A stretch of DNA of 64,000 nucleotides. Source: Gnetum montanum (taxonomy: Eukaryota; Streptophyta; Gnetopsida; Gnetales; Gnetaceae). This document shows positions 49,001 to 58,933 of the stretch, one piece after another. A program made the translations under genes and the position numbers. How positions within the stretch are numbered: position 1 is the stretch's first letter; every line of letters begins with the position of its first letter. Under the pieces are notes generated by a model. The model was not told where the DNA came from. It was given only the letters and a program-made list of their open reading frames with translations, and made no database searches. Location: positions 370,063-434,062 of the forward strand of contig MNCI01035206.1 in the NCBI GenBank assembly GCA_015680685.1, written 5' to 3'.

Positions 49001-52000
49001 GTAATTGGATGTACACTTATAATCTTTAGCCATTTCTATCTTTGAGTTGTGACATGCCGTCTTGTTGACACTTGACAATTATAGATGGGCAGGTTGTCCT
49101 AATGCTAGAGGGGATTATCCATTTAGCCACCACAAGCTTACTGTACAATATTTTGAAGCATCTGCTGCCCAGGACAGGAAACTTGAAGGGCTGGTTCACA
49201 CTGCAATTCAAGAGCTATGGCACCCTATGCCCAGTGAGTTGACACTTCTTTTGACCAAAGGCATTGATACCACATTGTTAAAGTCTCCACCATCTGCTAG
49301 ACCATTAACTGGGAGCAGTGATCCTTGCTTTGTGGAAGCCTATCATTTAACAGATGCAAGTGACGGAAGACTGACATTACATTTAAAGGCAAGTATTCAT
49401 TTCTTCATGTTATTGGAATATTATTTGTAAAAAATTTCTGTGTTGAAGTACAAGATATTTATTAACACTGTTCACAAATCCCAATTATGCTGCAAGTTGT
49501 AGAATCTAAGAATACCTCTTGTGAGAAATGAGTTTTCAGATAGCAATAATTTCTAAAATATTTATGTAAAAGAAAGGGCTGAAGCTTAGTGCAGGTCAGC
49601 ATCTCCTTAGGGCCTTGTGGTTTCCACATGGATGTAATAAAATACTTCAGTTTTAAAGCTTCATAAAACAATTATTACTGTGTCAGTAATTACTTTGTTA
49701 TTTTGATAGTGTTTGAAAGAGGCAGTTTGTCAGCATGTCATTTTTTATTGGATATGATGGGCCTTGCAATCATCCAGTATGCTCTACATTAGAGAGAAAA
49801 TCGTAAAGATATTATTTATTTATTTTACCAAAAGTTATGCTTAAATTACTTTTCTGAAATGTTGATATAATTACAGGTTCTTAATTTAACAGAGCAAGAG
49901 CTAGACAGAATTGATATTAGAGTTGGAGTAACAGGGGCACTGCATTTTATGGATGGATCACTTCAGGCAGTCCGGCAGCTTCATCATGTTGTTTCTCAGG
50001 TTAGTATAAGAACATTAAATCGTAATATCAATAATTTTCTAAAATTAGCAACCTGCATATACAGTTAGCTTTGTAAACTTCTTTTTATTTTTATTTTTGG
50101 TTTCTTTCACATGTAGTTTAGTTGCTCGAAGGAGTGTGCCCGGTTCCAAGGGATATTTTCAGTTGATTTTGTGCTCTGCCTTTATGCCTTTAACAGAATG
50201 ATGAATTATGAAGTTTGAAATCTGAAAATTTACTATGTTTTTATTGTCTGGTCGTTTGTTCAGAAGTATTTTCGGATTTTCCACACCTATAGGGCATTAT
50301 TCTGGTACACTACACACCAAACACTGGCTTCCTGGAGTTAAAGAAATTATCACGGAACAACTAGGCCAGAGCTGAAATTGCAATCTTGGCTTTTCTGCTG
50401 GCTCAATGAAAGAAGTAGAATGACAGCTAAAGAACCTTTGCTGATACCAGCTGGAACCTTCTCCCATCAATGTGCTTGAGTTCCTCCAATCTTTCATAGT
50501 CTAGACAGCCTATTTACTTCCCAGCAATTTTGGAAGCCATAAGATAAATTCAGATGACAGGCACTAAAGCAACTTGTTAAAATTTAAGCCATTAGATCCA
50601 AGTTTCATAATTCCTTTGTTTCATTTGATAATGCAAATAGCATATATTTGTTGTTCTTATTCAACTAATTCAATGGTCGGATATATTTTCTGCACTGCTA
50701 ACATGAATGCTTACATTGCAGGATCCAGTTTATTCTAGTGTAACAATAGTTGTGTCGGGATTTGAACGGTGTGCTCTTTGGGTACAAGTTTTATATTACC
50801 CATTTCATGGACTGGTTCGTGCTGGAGATATAGATGACGGGGAATTCATTGAAGAGGAACTTGCGCAGGGTCGGGTCAGGAAGTCATCCAAATTGGATTA
50901 CGGAGAACCTGTGGTTTTAAGATGTCTCCCTTATAAAATACCGTTAACTGAGTTACTTGTACCATATGAATGCTCACCTGTTGAATATTTTCGCATTTGG
51001 CCAAGCCTTCCTGCAATACTTGAGTTCACGGGGGCTTATGTGTATGAAGGAAGTGGCTTCAGAGCAACTGCTGCACTTCAGAGTGATGTCCCACCATTTC
51101 TAAGTGGATTAAAATCCCTACCATCCAAACCTTTTCATCATGTGTGTTCTCATGTTCTTCGAACAGTTGCAGGTTTTCAGGTTAGTGATTTTTTGCTGCT
51201 TGATTGCTCAAAATTTCTTCTTCGTGCCTTTTCTTGATAAACATATTAGTATACTTCAATTTCATGTGTTGCTTAAATAGCCAAATTGACATCTCGATTT
51301 AAGGATGAGAATTACCCATGCTGCTTCGCATACAATACTGTGAATCAGCTTTTGGTATAATTGTTGCAAAGACAAAAGACTTGCTACTTTTGTGAATTGT
51401 ACGATACCTGTGCTTTGTTAGGTTGTGAGACCATGGAATTAACAAATCGAGCTGTCCGGTCATTGATAGGATTAAGGTTATCCTCTTCAGTTTCAGTTTT
51501 ATCCCCTTCCCAGTAAGACAGGAAATGCAACCAAATATTGTTGTCTATGTTATAAGGGTGGTTTTTTTTTTCGGTTATTGCTTTCATAATATACGGCCTA
51601 AATATTTTTGATTTGTTTCTCATGGATGACAAATGATAAATGTATTGTACAGTTATGCTATTCTGCAAAGACTTGGTACGGAGGCTTTTTAGGGATGATG
51701 ATTTTTGGTGCGAGTGAAGTTAGCAGGAATGTTGATCTTGGGGATGAGACCACAATGATGGTTTGCAAATTTGTTCTCCGTGCATCAGATGCATCTATTC
51801 TGAATGAAATAGATGGAAATATACAAGAATGGTTAGATGATCTGACGGATGGGGGTGTAGATTACATGTCAGAAGAGGAAGTAAAAGCAGCAGCTGCTGA
51901 ACGATATAAAAAATCAATGGAGCAAATAGCAATACTGAAGGCAGCTCGTCCACCCCCTCAACCTCCTAAAGAAGAAGAAGAAAACAAAGAGACGGAGGAG

Positions 52001-52123
52001 AAGCCTAAGGAGCCATCAACTTTGTCTGAACCAACTGCTGAGGAGGCTGAACATCGTGCATTGCAGGCAGCAGTATTAGGAGAATGGCAGATGTTTCATG
52101 CAGGCCAAATAAAATTGTCTTGA
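38903..52123 (+). CDS. TPLATE: TPLATE, adaptin-like subunit of the TPLATE endocytic complex
   Basis: The model joins 38903-40051, 45080-45676, 48272-48633, 49085-49388, 49877-49999, 50722-51180 and 51653-52123, giving 1,154 residues and a stop (Arabidopsis TPLATE is about 1,176). From recall, the protein follows Arabidopsis TPLATE from FAQIQDNLRSNDALRQ to the C-terminal EHRALQAAVLGEW. It is an alpha-solenoid trunk, a beta-sandwich/platform-type appendage, and an anchor ending in a Glu/Lys/Pro-rich tail. TPLATE is a core subunit of the eight-member plant TPLATE complex. That complex acts in clathrin-mediated endocytosis at the plasma membrane and at the cell plate. No exon has a stop or frameshift, so the gene looks functional. 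The start is chosen by homology; an in-frame ATG at 38870 would add 11 residues. Confidence 0.96.
41382..42485 (+). mobile_element. SINE-like insertion in the LINE, split by an LTR
   Basis: Two pieces (41382-41412 and 42337-42485) flank the solo LTR. The second contains a tRNA-like B-box stretch (AGGTTTGAGCTTGGGTG) and a T-rich tail. The joined unit of about 180 bp is bounded by ATTTTCTTGAGC (41370-41381) and TTTTTCTTGAGC (42486-42497), which would be its target duplication within the LINE RT. Family assignment is uncertain. Confidence 0.45.
41413..42331 (-). mobile_element. Solo gypsy LTR in TPLATE intron 1
   Basis: 919 bp with ends TGATGA/TCATCA (minus orientation), flanked by a perfect GATGG duplication (41408-41412 and 42332-42336). 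It has the family's inner end (GAGGTACCCC), a TATA complement near 42163-42174, and U3 GATATCG/GATGTCG repeats (42190-42262). No internal sequence remains, so it arose by recombination between the LTRs of a full element. Confidence 0.92.
42627..43786. other. Intron 1 sequence without recognised features
   Basis: AT-rich sequence with scattered near-repeats of TTGCAACT/CTGCAACT and a poly(T) run near 43671-43683. No gene or identifiable transposon was recognised. A decayed LTR is possible but lacks visible ends. Confidence 0.5.
43787..44045 (-). mobile_element. Second LINE 3' end in intron 1
   Basis: TTATCTTAGCCTTGTCCTAA (43798-43817) and the following ACATGAGTTCTCTTTTGCCA match 40481-40530 of the first LINE, in the same orientation, with a degenerate ATT tail at 43787. 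Only the 3' end is recognisable. The right limit is approximate. Confidence 0.5.
44060..44325 (-). mobile_element. tRNA-derived SINE in intron 1
   Basis: On the minus strand, 44323-44252 reads a tRNA-like head of 72 bases. It has A-box TAGCTTAATGGTAAGAG, a CAT anticodon position in CTTCATAAC, and B-box AGTTCAATTCC. T-stem pairing is poor, so it is not a functional tRNA. A unique body follows, then an A-rich end (CCCCAAAAAAAAATTAC, about 44053-44069). Head plus body plus A tail fits a SINE of about 270 bp. Confidence 0.6.
45080..45676 (+). CDS. TPLATE: TPLATE exon 2
   Basis: 199 codons, phase 0 at both ends, acceptor CTTCTGCAG|G, donor GAG|GTAATT. It is the best conserved part of the protein (VSLFKRLLLMVRNLRAESDR; SRVIGALAYGTGYGAMNWTE; LKLLVRLCHIYDTRGGVKK). 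Confidence 0.97.
45821..45841. repeat. (AT)n microsatellite
   Basis: About ten uninterrupted AT units in intron 2, 145 bp after the exon 2 donor; likely length-variable. Confidence 0.95.
46389..46662. mobile_element. Tourist-like MITE in intron 2
   Basis: 274 bp with terminal inverted repeats GGGCATGTTTGG-TTGC and, from the other end, GGATATGTTTGGATAGTTGC, flanked by TTA on both sides (46386-46388 and 46663-46665). The TTA duplication and the GTTTGG ends are typical of PIF/Harbinger-derived MITEs. It has no coding capacity. Confidence 0.75.
46926..47774. mobile_element. Possible solo LTR in intron 2
   Basis: The segment begins TGATGAGGACATCACC and ends CACCAGAACATCA (TGATG/CATCA ends). It carries several GACGTCTTG / GATGTCTTG repeats in its first 330 bp, a purine-rich stretch at 47330-47385, and then a pyrimidine-rich part. 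No target duplication is visible, so the limits and the LTR identity are tentative. Confidence 0.35.
48272..48633 (+). CDS. TPLATE: TPLATE exon 3
   Basis: 362 nt, starts phase 0 and ends after two bases of an Arg codon (AAG|GTATGT). It encodes VNTARIHCRLIWALAEHFDL, DPLLADDPEDPLTIIIANMH and the HPEER end. Confidence 0.96.
49085..49388 (+). CDS. TPLATE: TPLATE exon 4, followed by a GC donor
   Basis: The first base completes Arg; then WAGCPNARGDYPFSHHKLTV to LTLHLK. The acceptor is TTATAG|A. The exon ends AAG and the intron starts GCAAGT, a classical GC-AG donor; the nearest GT (49393) would put the next exon out of frame. Exon 5 continues exactly as in other TPLATE proteins. Confidence 0.93.
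49877..49999 (+). CDS. TPLATE: TPLATE exon 5
   Basis: 41 codons, phase 0 on both sides, TTACAG|GTT to CAG|GTTAGT. It encodes VLNLTEQELDRIDIRVGVTG and the QAVRQLHHVVSQ end, the start of the appendage beta-sandwich. Confidence 0.96.
50722..51180 (+). CDS. TPLATE: TPLATE exon 6
   Basis: 153 codons, phase 0. It encodes the appendage region (GFERCALWVQVLYYPFHG; LRCLPYKIPLTELLVPYECS; FRIWPSLPAILEFTGAYVYE). Donor CAG|GTTAGT, in the same frame as exon 7. Confidence 0.96.
51653..52123 (+). CDS. TPLATE: TPLATE exon 7 and stop
   Basis: 156 codons plus TGA, acceptor GTACAG|TTA. It encodes LCYSAKTWYGGFLGMMIFGA, the conserved anchor, then a Pro/Glu/Lys-rich tail (PPPQPPKEEEENKETEEKPK) and the final EHRALQAAVLGEW. 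The acidic tail is shorter than in Arabidopsis. Confidence 0.96.
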   Translation, partial: LCYSAKTWYGGFLGMMIFGASEVSRNVDLGDETTMMVCKFVLRASDASILNEIDGNIQEWLDDLTDGGVDYMSEEEVKAAAAERYKKSMEQIAILKAARPPPQPPKEEEENKETEEKPKEPSTLSEPTAEEAEHRALQAAVLGEWQMFHAGQIKLS

Positions 52124-53369
52124 TTTGTAGAGTGCGTATGAAACCAAATTTTGTGGATAGGAGGTTTGTTCTAGTGTCTCAGAAATTTGTTTTGCAATTT
52201 CTTCGTTTGTGTAATATTATTTTTATTTTTTATTCTTTCAGCAAAGGTGTTTCAGGTTTTTGGTGGAAAATGTCATTCACTGAATGTCTCGAGTTTATTG
52301 TATTTGAAATTTTGATCACTTTTGAGTTTGAATTCTTACTGAACGAACACAGGAGGTATTGACATGCATGGTACTGTTTAGAACTTCTTTTCCAGGAATG
52401 TTTTTCTCATGCTTAATTGAAGAGAGAAACTTGGACCTTGTACTGTACATAGTTTGCATTTTCTTGTTAGAAAGGCGATTAAATTAACGCGATCAGTGTT
52501 CTTGGTTCGAGTCAGGGGTGCCATATGTAGGGGCAAGCAGTTACTTATTGTACACTTGAGAAATTGAATAGTTGAGGGTCTAGTTTCTAGTACACAAGTT
52601 GCAGGATAGTTTGAACAATTTATGGTCTATAATGGAAAACAAAGCAGAAGAGGACTTTGAAGAGAAGGAACCAAGGGATCAACGAATTCCAGATTTCAAC
52701 TAGGATTCAATTTAGTTGGGTTAACACTTTTCACATCTAATGGGCCACTTTTTTGGCAAAATAAAAGCACGGATGGGCGAAGACCGTGCAGTAGAGGCAG
52801 CTGATAATGAATTTTAGGGGATAAATTTGCCAATCGTTTGGACCATTACGAGGGCATAAAACCTTTAGGTAAGAGCTACTTTTCAGTAGTTGGAGTGCAG
52901 ATCGACTCCTTGGATCATCGTAATGGTAAATTCGACGGACTCATTAGACCACTTAAATGCTTTCTGACAAGGTTCAGAATTTTTGTGCCGCATATCCAAA
53001 GACTTATGCACAATAGTGGCATGAGCCCCTTCTTTCCGTGTTGTTTTGACGACTGGGAGGGCATAAAATCCTCAGCCATTAGCTAGCTTTTGAGTGGTGG
53101 GTGCAATCACTTTTTGTAGATTCATGCCCCCACCACAGGAAGAGGAGAGTTCATGCATGTAGCGTTAACCACTGGATGAGCTGGTACCGATAGTTCATCG
53201 TACTTATTATGATAGTTAAGTACACAATTTGGCAATCTTAAATCGTAAAAACAATTTTTTCTTGAATTCATCAAAATTTTCATATTTTTTTTAATTTAAA
53301 ATTCCCCAAGTTCATGGGAAGGCATACCATCTTTATAAGCTCATCACCTCATTTCATTATTCTTTATGT
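52124..53369. other. TPLATE 3' flank, no other feature
   Basis: It includes the unresolved 3' UTR and poly(A) site of TPLATE. A tRNA-like B-box string (GGTTCGAGTC at about 52505) is present without a foldable tRNA. No other gene or element was recognised. Confidence 0.5.
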
Positions 53370-53578
53370 TGGAAGAGAAGAAGGATAGGAGTTTGACATG
53401 ACTAGCGTGTCAAGTCTCCTTAAGTAAACTCAGCTCATGCAAAAGAGAAGGGTATGAGTTTTACATGATCGTTGTGTTAAGCCTTGTTAACTATACAACT
53501 TAGCTCGTGCAAAAGAGAAGGGCATGAGTTCAACATGATTGCTGTGTCAAGTTTCAAGTACAAAGCTTAGCTCACATG
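53370..53578. repeat. Tandem repeat, about 70 bp x 3
   Basis: Three units begin near 53372, 53440 and 53510, each with AAGAGAAGGGYATGAGTT, ACATGATYGYTGTGTCAAG-like sequence and TTAGCTC. They are diverged, so the array is not recent. It lies between TPLATE and the copia element. Confidence 0.8.
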
Positions 53579-53789
53579 AATTGGGCATTCTTTAATAACT
53601 CTTGCAAAGGTTGAACTTATCTTAAGAATTGTGCATAACACTACTAGCAACCCTCATTAGTTGCCCTAGGTGATTAAGTAAGCTAATGAGAGGAACATCA
53701 TTGTTGATTTGCTAATATTATCTTTATTGAGAATTGGCACTAGACATGGCAATGCCAATACTAAAGTTGTCACACCCAGGTGATGATTG

Positions 53790-54464
53790 TGTTATAATTG
53801 GAAGCAATAGTTTCAATAAAACAATCAACAAATCAGATTTGAAAATACACTAAAGAAGCTTTGGAGAAATTTTGAAAATACACTAAAGAAGCTTTGGAGA
53901 AATTATTACAATGTTGTAGATCTGAATAAAACGTTAAAGGCAAAAAATGTCATGTTAAAATGTCATGTTGTAGCAAATCAAATAGATGTAAATTATTGAA
54001 AAGCCATTGTAAACTTTAGCAAATGTTTGCTGCAAAAGCATAATGAAAATAGCACAAGAACACAAAGATTTATGTGGTTTAGGCTTTTTTTACCCTTCTC
54101 CACAACAATCTATTCTGCTCAAATCTTAAGGACACAAGTTGTCCTTATAGCTTTCCCAACCACCCCATCTGTTACTCCAATAGATCTTAGATCTTAAACT
54201 CTCGTCTTCAAGGTAAAACCTCAATACAATGCTTCCATATCAAAATATACACATAAAGGTTGCCCCAAGCCTTTTATTTATAAGGAAATATTAGGATCAA
54301 ATCCCAATCCTAACATGTGGGATAAAACACATCTGCACATAAACATCACTTTACAAATTGACCTTTTTTTTTTCATATCATTATTTAAAATGCAACATCA
54401 TTTTAAAAACATAAAAGGAAATACAACAAATAATACTAATGTATTTGTCTTCATTTTCCCAACA
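53790..54464 (-). mobile_element. Copia 3' LTR
   Basis: 675 bp, minus-strand ends TGTTGGGAAAATG and ATTATAACA. The purine tract CAAGGGAGAGTT adjoins its inner edge (54465-54476). It carries a 33-bp tandem duplication (53838-53870 and 53871-53903) that the 5' LTR lacks. Confidence 0.87.
53838..53903. repeat. 33-bp tandem duplication in copia 3' LTR
   Basis: Two identical 33-bp units, starting TTTGAAAATACACTAAAGAA, stand head to tail. The 5' LTR (58460-58495) has one unit, so the duplication arose after insertion or in the last replication cycle. Confidence 0.95.
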
Positions 54465-54559
54465 AACTCTCCCTTGAAGTCAAATCCAACTAGCTTTCAA
54501 GAGATGTGCACTTTTAATTAAGCTTTAGCTATCCCAAGCTTTTTCCTACAGAAAATGTG

Positions 54560-54960
54560 TTTTTCAGCCATCATTGGTTTTGTTAAAGCATCAACAACAT
54601 TAAGCTTTGTATGGACCTTCTGAACATGCACCAAGCATTTATTTTTGGGGGTGCAGCAATGAGTTGGATTGCACTCAAATTGTTACAAAACATAGCATAC
54701 CTTTGTTGTTTTAATCTAAGAGATTGCAAGAATCTCTTCATCCATGACATCTTCTTGCATGTTTTTGTGAGGGCTACATATTCTAATTCAGTTGTAGATA
54801 AAGTTACTTGTGGTTGTAGATGTGACAACCAACTCATTGCTGCACCACCAAAAATAAATGTACCCTGTAGTGGAACATGTATTATGATCAACAGCAAAGT
54901 TTGCATCTACAAAACCTTCAATGTGCATATTAGCATCTACAAAACACAAGCAATGTTTTT
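54560..54960 (-). pseudogene. Copia RNase H with internal inverted copy
   Basis: Minus-strand frame 54906-54583 has SWLSHLQPQVTLSTTELEYV and KMSWMKRFLQSLRLKQQR, standard copia RNase H. After NNLSAIQ the normal conserved part is replaced by an inverted copy of an upstream stretch (arms 54636-54669 and 54827-54860). Another frame then resumes the C-terminal LNVVDALTKPM. A nonfunctional product is expected. Confidence 0.82.
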
Positions 54961-55940
54961 TTGTTTCCTTTAAATATTTTAGAATCCATTTAATAGCCAC
55001 CCGGTGATTCCACCCATAGTTGGTCATAAGTAATATCAAGACGTGTACAAACCATGCATACATCAATGACCCAACAACAGAAGTATATGGGACATTTTTC
55101 ACCTTTTCAAAGTCCTCTTTTGACTTTGGACAGTCTTCCTTTGATAAATTAAATTGTGCTGAAAGAGGTGTACTTATAGGTTTTGCATCCTCCATGTTAA
55201 AACATTTTAGAACCTTTCCAATGTAATCTTCTTGACTTAGCCATAGCTTCTTCCTTTTTCTGTCCCTGTAAATATTCATTCCAAGAATTTTCTTTCCTTG
55301 TCCCAAATCCTTCATAGCAAATTCTTTGCTCATTTCTAGTTTTAGATGTTTTATTTCTACCATGTCATTTCCAGCAATTAACACTACCATCAACATACAA
55401 CAACACTGTAAACTTACCCAAAATATCTCCAGAAAAATACACCAGTGGTCTAGATTGTTTCTCTGATAATTCAGCTTCTTCATGAAGGTATCAAACCTTT
55501 TATACCATTGCCTAGGGGCTTGTTTCATACCACATAAGCTCTTTTTCAGTCTGCAAACTAGACCTGAACCTTGTTGTTTTTCATACCCTTTTGGTTGTTT
55601 CATGTATATTTTCTCCTCCAAATCTCCATGGAGGAATGCTATTTTTATGTCATGCTATTCCAATTCTAAGTCCATGCAAGCCACCAAAGATAGCACTAAA
55701 TGTATTGAAGAGTGTTTTATCACCGAAGAAAAAATTTCTTGAAAATTTATGCTTGGTTTCTATGCATAGCCTTTCACCACCAACTTGGCCTTGAAATGTT
55801 TTTTCCCATTGGTCTTTGTTTTAATTCTGTATAGCTACATGCACTCCAAGGGTTTTCTCCTTTTTGGCAACTGAACTAGCTATCACGTTTTGTTCTACTG
55901 GAGTGATTCCCATTCATTATTCATAGCTACCTTCCACTTT
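54961..55940 (-). pseudogene. Copia reverse transcriptase
   Basis: The frame 55621-54788 holds VCRLKKSLCGMKQAPRQWYK and GQGKKILGMNIYRDRKRKKL, ending TSVVGSLMYA. The catalytic Tyr-Val-Asp-Asp reads Tyr-Val-Asp-Gly at about 55386-55397, next to a frameshift, so polymerase activity would be abolished. Confidence 0.87.
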
Positions 55941-57062
55941 GTAGCATCAGTACACATCATGGCTTCCTCCATTGTTTTCGGTTTACCACTATCACTGTAG
56001 AATACATAATTCAACGAGGGAGAGTACCTATTAGGAGGTTTGGTAGCTCTTGTTGACCTTCTAACCTAATGAGACATATCTGCAGCTTGTTGTTCATCAT
56101 CTTCTTCCTCATTTCCTTGTTGTTCTCCATTTTCTCTTTGCTGTCCATGAGTTCTTAGCTTGCTGCCATGTAAATTTAGCATGTTGTCCAATGTTTCTAG
56201 ATCTGAAAAATCCATGAATTCATCATTTTCAACTTTTTCAATCACCTTATGATGTCTAAGCTATTGCTATCCTTGTCTTTCGTTTACAACTCACTATATA
56301 TCATGTTTTCTTTGAATTCAACGTCTGTCGATCTCATTATACGTTTCAATTTAGGATCCCAAAGTCTGAATCCTAAATCATCTTCTCCATATCTAACAAA
56401 TATGCAACATTTAGCCCTGTCCTACAACTTAGTTTTGTTCTCCTTTGGAGTATGCATAAATGCTTCACATTCAAAAATTCTTAAATGGCTATATAAAATG
56501 TCTTTACCTTTCCAAACAGCTTCTACAATAGCATTATCAGTTGAAGAATGTGGAGATCTGTTCACCAAATATGTTGCAGTCTTAACTAGCTCTTCCCAAA
56601 ACATCTTAGGTAGGCTAGCACTTGAAACCATTATTCTAGCATGATCCAACAATGTTTTGTTGCATCTTTCAACAACTCCATTTTCCTGTGGCGTATCAGG
56701 AGGGGTACAAATGTGCCTAATTCCTTTGCTGTTGTAGAAATTAGCAAATACTTTGGAAGTGTACTTCCCATTGTTATTAATTTGCAAACATTTTATTTTC
56801 AGACTTGTTTCATTTTCTACTCTTGCAACAAATGTTTTGAAAACTAAAAACACTTCATCTTTGGATTTCAACATATAAAACCAAACCTTTCTTGTACAAT
56901 CATTTATGGAAGTTACAAAATAAATAAATCCACCAAGAGAATGGGAGTCATAGGACCATAACATCAGAATAGACCAATTCTAACTTATTTTTCTTTCTAC
57001 TGTCCAGATCCTTACGAAAGTTTACTCTCCTAGATTTTCCAACGAAACAATCTTTGCAATTA
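55941..57062 (-). pseudogene. Copia integrase
   Basis: The frame 56964-56422 reads VTSINDCTRKVWFYMLKSKD (first catalytic Asp as DC in this family), QINNNGKYTSKVFANFYNSK (second Asp changed to Asn-Asn), and PQENGVVERCNKTLLDHARI with the Glu. The C-terminal tail to about 55950 is decayed. Confidence 0.87.
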
Positions 57063-57560
57063 GTTCAAGCATAAGAAAATACAGGAATGAGAGACTGATT
57101 TTGAAGTACCTTTAAGCCTGACCAACCAATGTGTCCAAGACATCTATGCCACACTTCAGAACTTTCTGTATCAGAAACTGTTGCAACAGAGTTGCATGAA
57201 TTTGCCATCAATGTATATAAGCTACCCTCCTTTTCTTTCAGCATGGTCATGATTTCCTTGGAAATCCTCCAATGTCCACCTCCATTATTGAAATTCAGAC
57301 TTGAATCATTTAGCTGTGGAATTGAAATTAGCTTCTTTGTGACTTCAGGAACATGTCTAATATTATTTATTGTTACCTTTTGCATCCCAACTTGTTGCAG
57401 ACTTCCAATTCCAAGAACTTTTAAAGCTTTTCCATTAGTAGCATATACAAAACCATATTTAACTTCATGATAAGATGTAAAACAAGACTTATTTGGAAAA
57501 ATGTGAAAGGAGGCACCTAAGTCAATCAACTAGATGTCACTACTACGTCTATTTGCCACC
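57063..57560 (-). pseudogene. Copia protease and GAG-pre-integrase region
   Basis: MIDLGASFHIFPNKSCFTSY shows the protease motif Asp-Ser-Gly changed to Asp-Leu-Gly. SEVWHRCLGHIGWSGLKVL is the zinc-binding pre-integrase block. The frame 57529-57065 is open for 154 codons. Confidence 0.87.
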
Positions 57561-58400
57561 ATTGTACATAGTTTTTGAACCAATAAACTAACATTTTCAT
57601 TAGTTGCATTTACCTTTGATGTTCTTTCTTTCGACTTCTTCTCCTTTCCTTTATCTTTATGTGCTTTCCATGCAAAGTAGTCCTTTAAATGACCTTTCTT
57701 CTTATAGAACCAACACTCTTGAGTTTGAGTTTTGCCATGTGATACACCTCTGTTCCTACTTCTCCCCCTACTTGGGAAATGCCTCCTAGTTCTCCTTCTT
57801 TCCTATGTGACATCAACATTTCCAGATCTAGAAGACTCATCTATTCTTCTGAATCTTGAAGGGTAGACATGACTTGTTCAAATGTCATAGATGAAACACT
57901 CATAGAAGGAGTAATAGATGTGACAATTGCAGATCAGGAATTAGGTAAAGAGTCTAATAGAGCATAGGATTTAACTAAATCTGGAATAACAATTTTATAT
58001 TTTCCAACTTATTTAAATTTCCCATCAACTCATCCAAATGATCTTGGAAAGACACATCAGATCTCTTCTTGCATCTAAAAACTTTTTGATAAATATGAAA
58101 GGTATTCAAACTTGATACTTTATCAAACCTATTCTTCAATTTTTATCTTAGATCATGTGGATCCATATTAGGTTTAATTGATGCCAAGATGTCATTGCTT
58201 AGGGTTGGATGAATGAAAAATAATGCCTTAGTCTTAATTTTTCTTCAATCAGCATTTGACATTCCCACTAGTTGAGAGGGTTCTAGGGCCTCATGACACT
58301 CCTTTTGTGCTAAAACGACTTTTACCAAAATTCTCCAAACGTTCCAATTCTTTCCTATCAATCTTTTCATGGTTTGCAGCCTCTCCATCTCTTTAGATCT
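57561..58400 (-). pseudogene. Copia gag
   Basis: Degenerate gag, with a CCHC knuckle remnant CWFYKKKGHLKDYF near 57670-57715 in which two cysteines are tyrosine. The N-terminal part (58400-58245) includes LIGKNWNVWRILVKVVLAQK. Stops are frequent. Confidence 0.72.
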
Positions 58401-58412
58401 AGCTCTGATACT
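58401..58412 (-). other. Copia primer-binding site
   Basis: The minus strand reads AGTATCAGAGCT, the usual initiator-Met tRNA PBS (TGGTATCAGAGC) with small changes, adjacent to the 5' LTR. Confidence 0.85.
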
Positions 58413-58933
58413 AGCTATAATTGGAAGCGATAGTCTCAATAAAACAATCAGTAGATCAGATTTGAAAATACACTAGAGAAGCTTTGGAGAAATTATTAGA
58501 ATGTTGTAGATTTGAATAAAACAGTAAAGGTAGAAAATATCGTGCTGTAGTAGATTAAATAGATGCTGTAAATTATTGAAAAATCATTGTAAACTCCAGC
58601 AAATGTTTACTGTAAAAGCAAAATGAAAGCAATGAAAGAAAATAACACAAGAACATAGAGATTTATGTGGTTTAGGCCCTTTTTGCCCTACCTCCACAAC
58701 AATGTTGTTCTACCTTCTATTATGCTCAAATCTTAAGGACACAAGTTGTCTTCATAGCTTTCCCAAGTACCAAATCTATTATTCCAATAGATCTCAGATC
58801 TTAGACTCTTGTTTCTAAGGTAAAACCTCAATACAATGTTTCCACATCAAAAACACACACACACAGGCTACCCCAAGCCTTCTATTTATAAGGAAACATT
58901 AGGAACAAATCCCAATCCTAACACATGTGGGAT
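58413..58933 (-). mobile_element. Copia 5' LTR, interrupted
   Basis: Matches 53790 to about 54325 of the 3' LTR and stops at CATGTGGGAT where E6 begins. The remaining part should lie beyond E6, outside the window. Confidence 0.87.

Larger units (their letters stand above)
53790..58933 (-). mobile_element. Ty1/copia retrotransposon, 5' LTR interrupted by E6
   Basis: Minus-strand order is 5' LTR (58933-58413, cut by E6), PBS, gag, protease, integrase, RT, RNase H, 3' LTR (54464-53790). Integrase before RT defines Ty1/copia. Wording such as LCGMKQAPRQWYKRFD and WHRCLGHIGWSGLKVL fits Tork/Tnt1-type plant elements. Protease, RT and RNase H motifs are damaged, so it is inactive. Confidence 0.92.

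Noticed and set aside
49393-49394. GT donor four bases after the proposed GC donor in intron 4
   Set aside because: It would add codons and shift exon 5 out of frame, unlike other TPLATE proteins.
52485-52532. Possible tRNA gene (GGTTCGAGTC and ...GTGCCA)
   Set aside because: No acceptor, D or anticodon stems can be paired; at most a SINE or tRNA relic.
52838-53086. 82-residue plus-strand ORF downstream of TPLATE
   Set aside because: No recognisable domain, no splice context or homologous copy in the window; could be chance.
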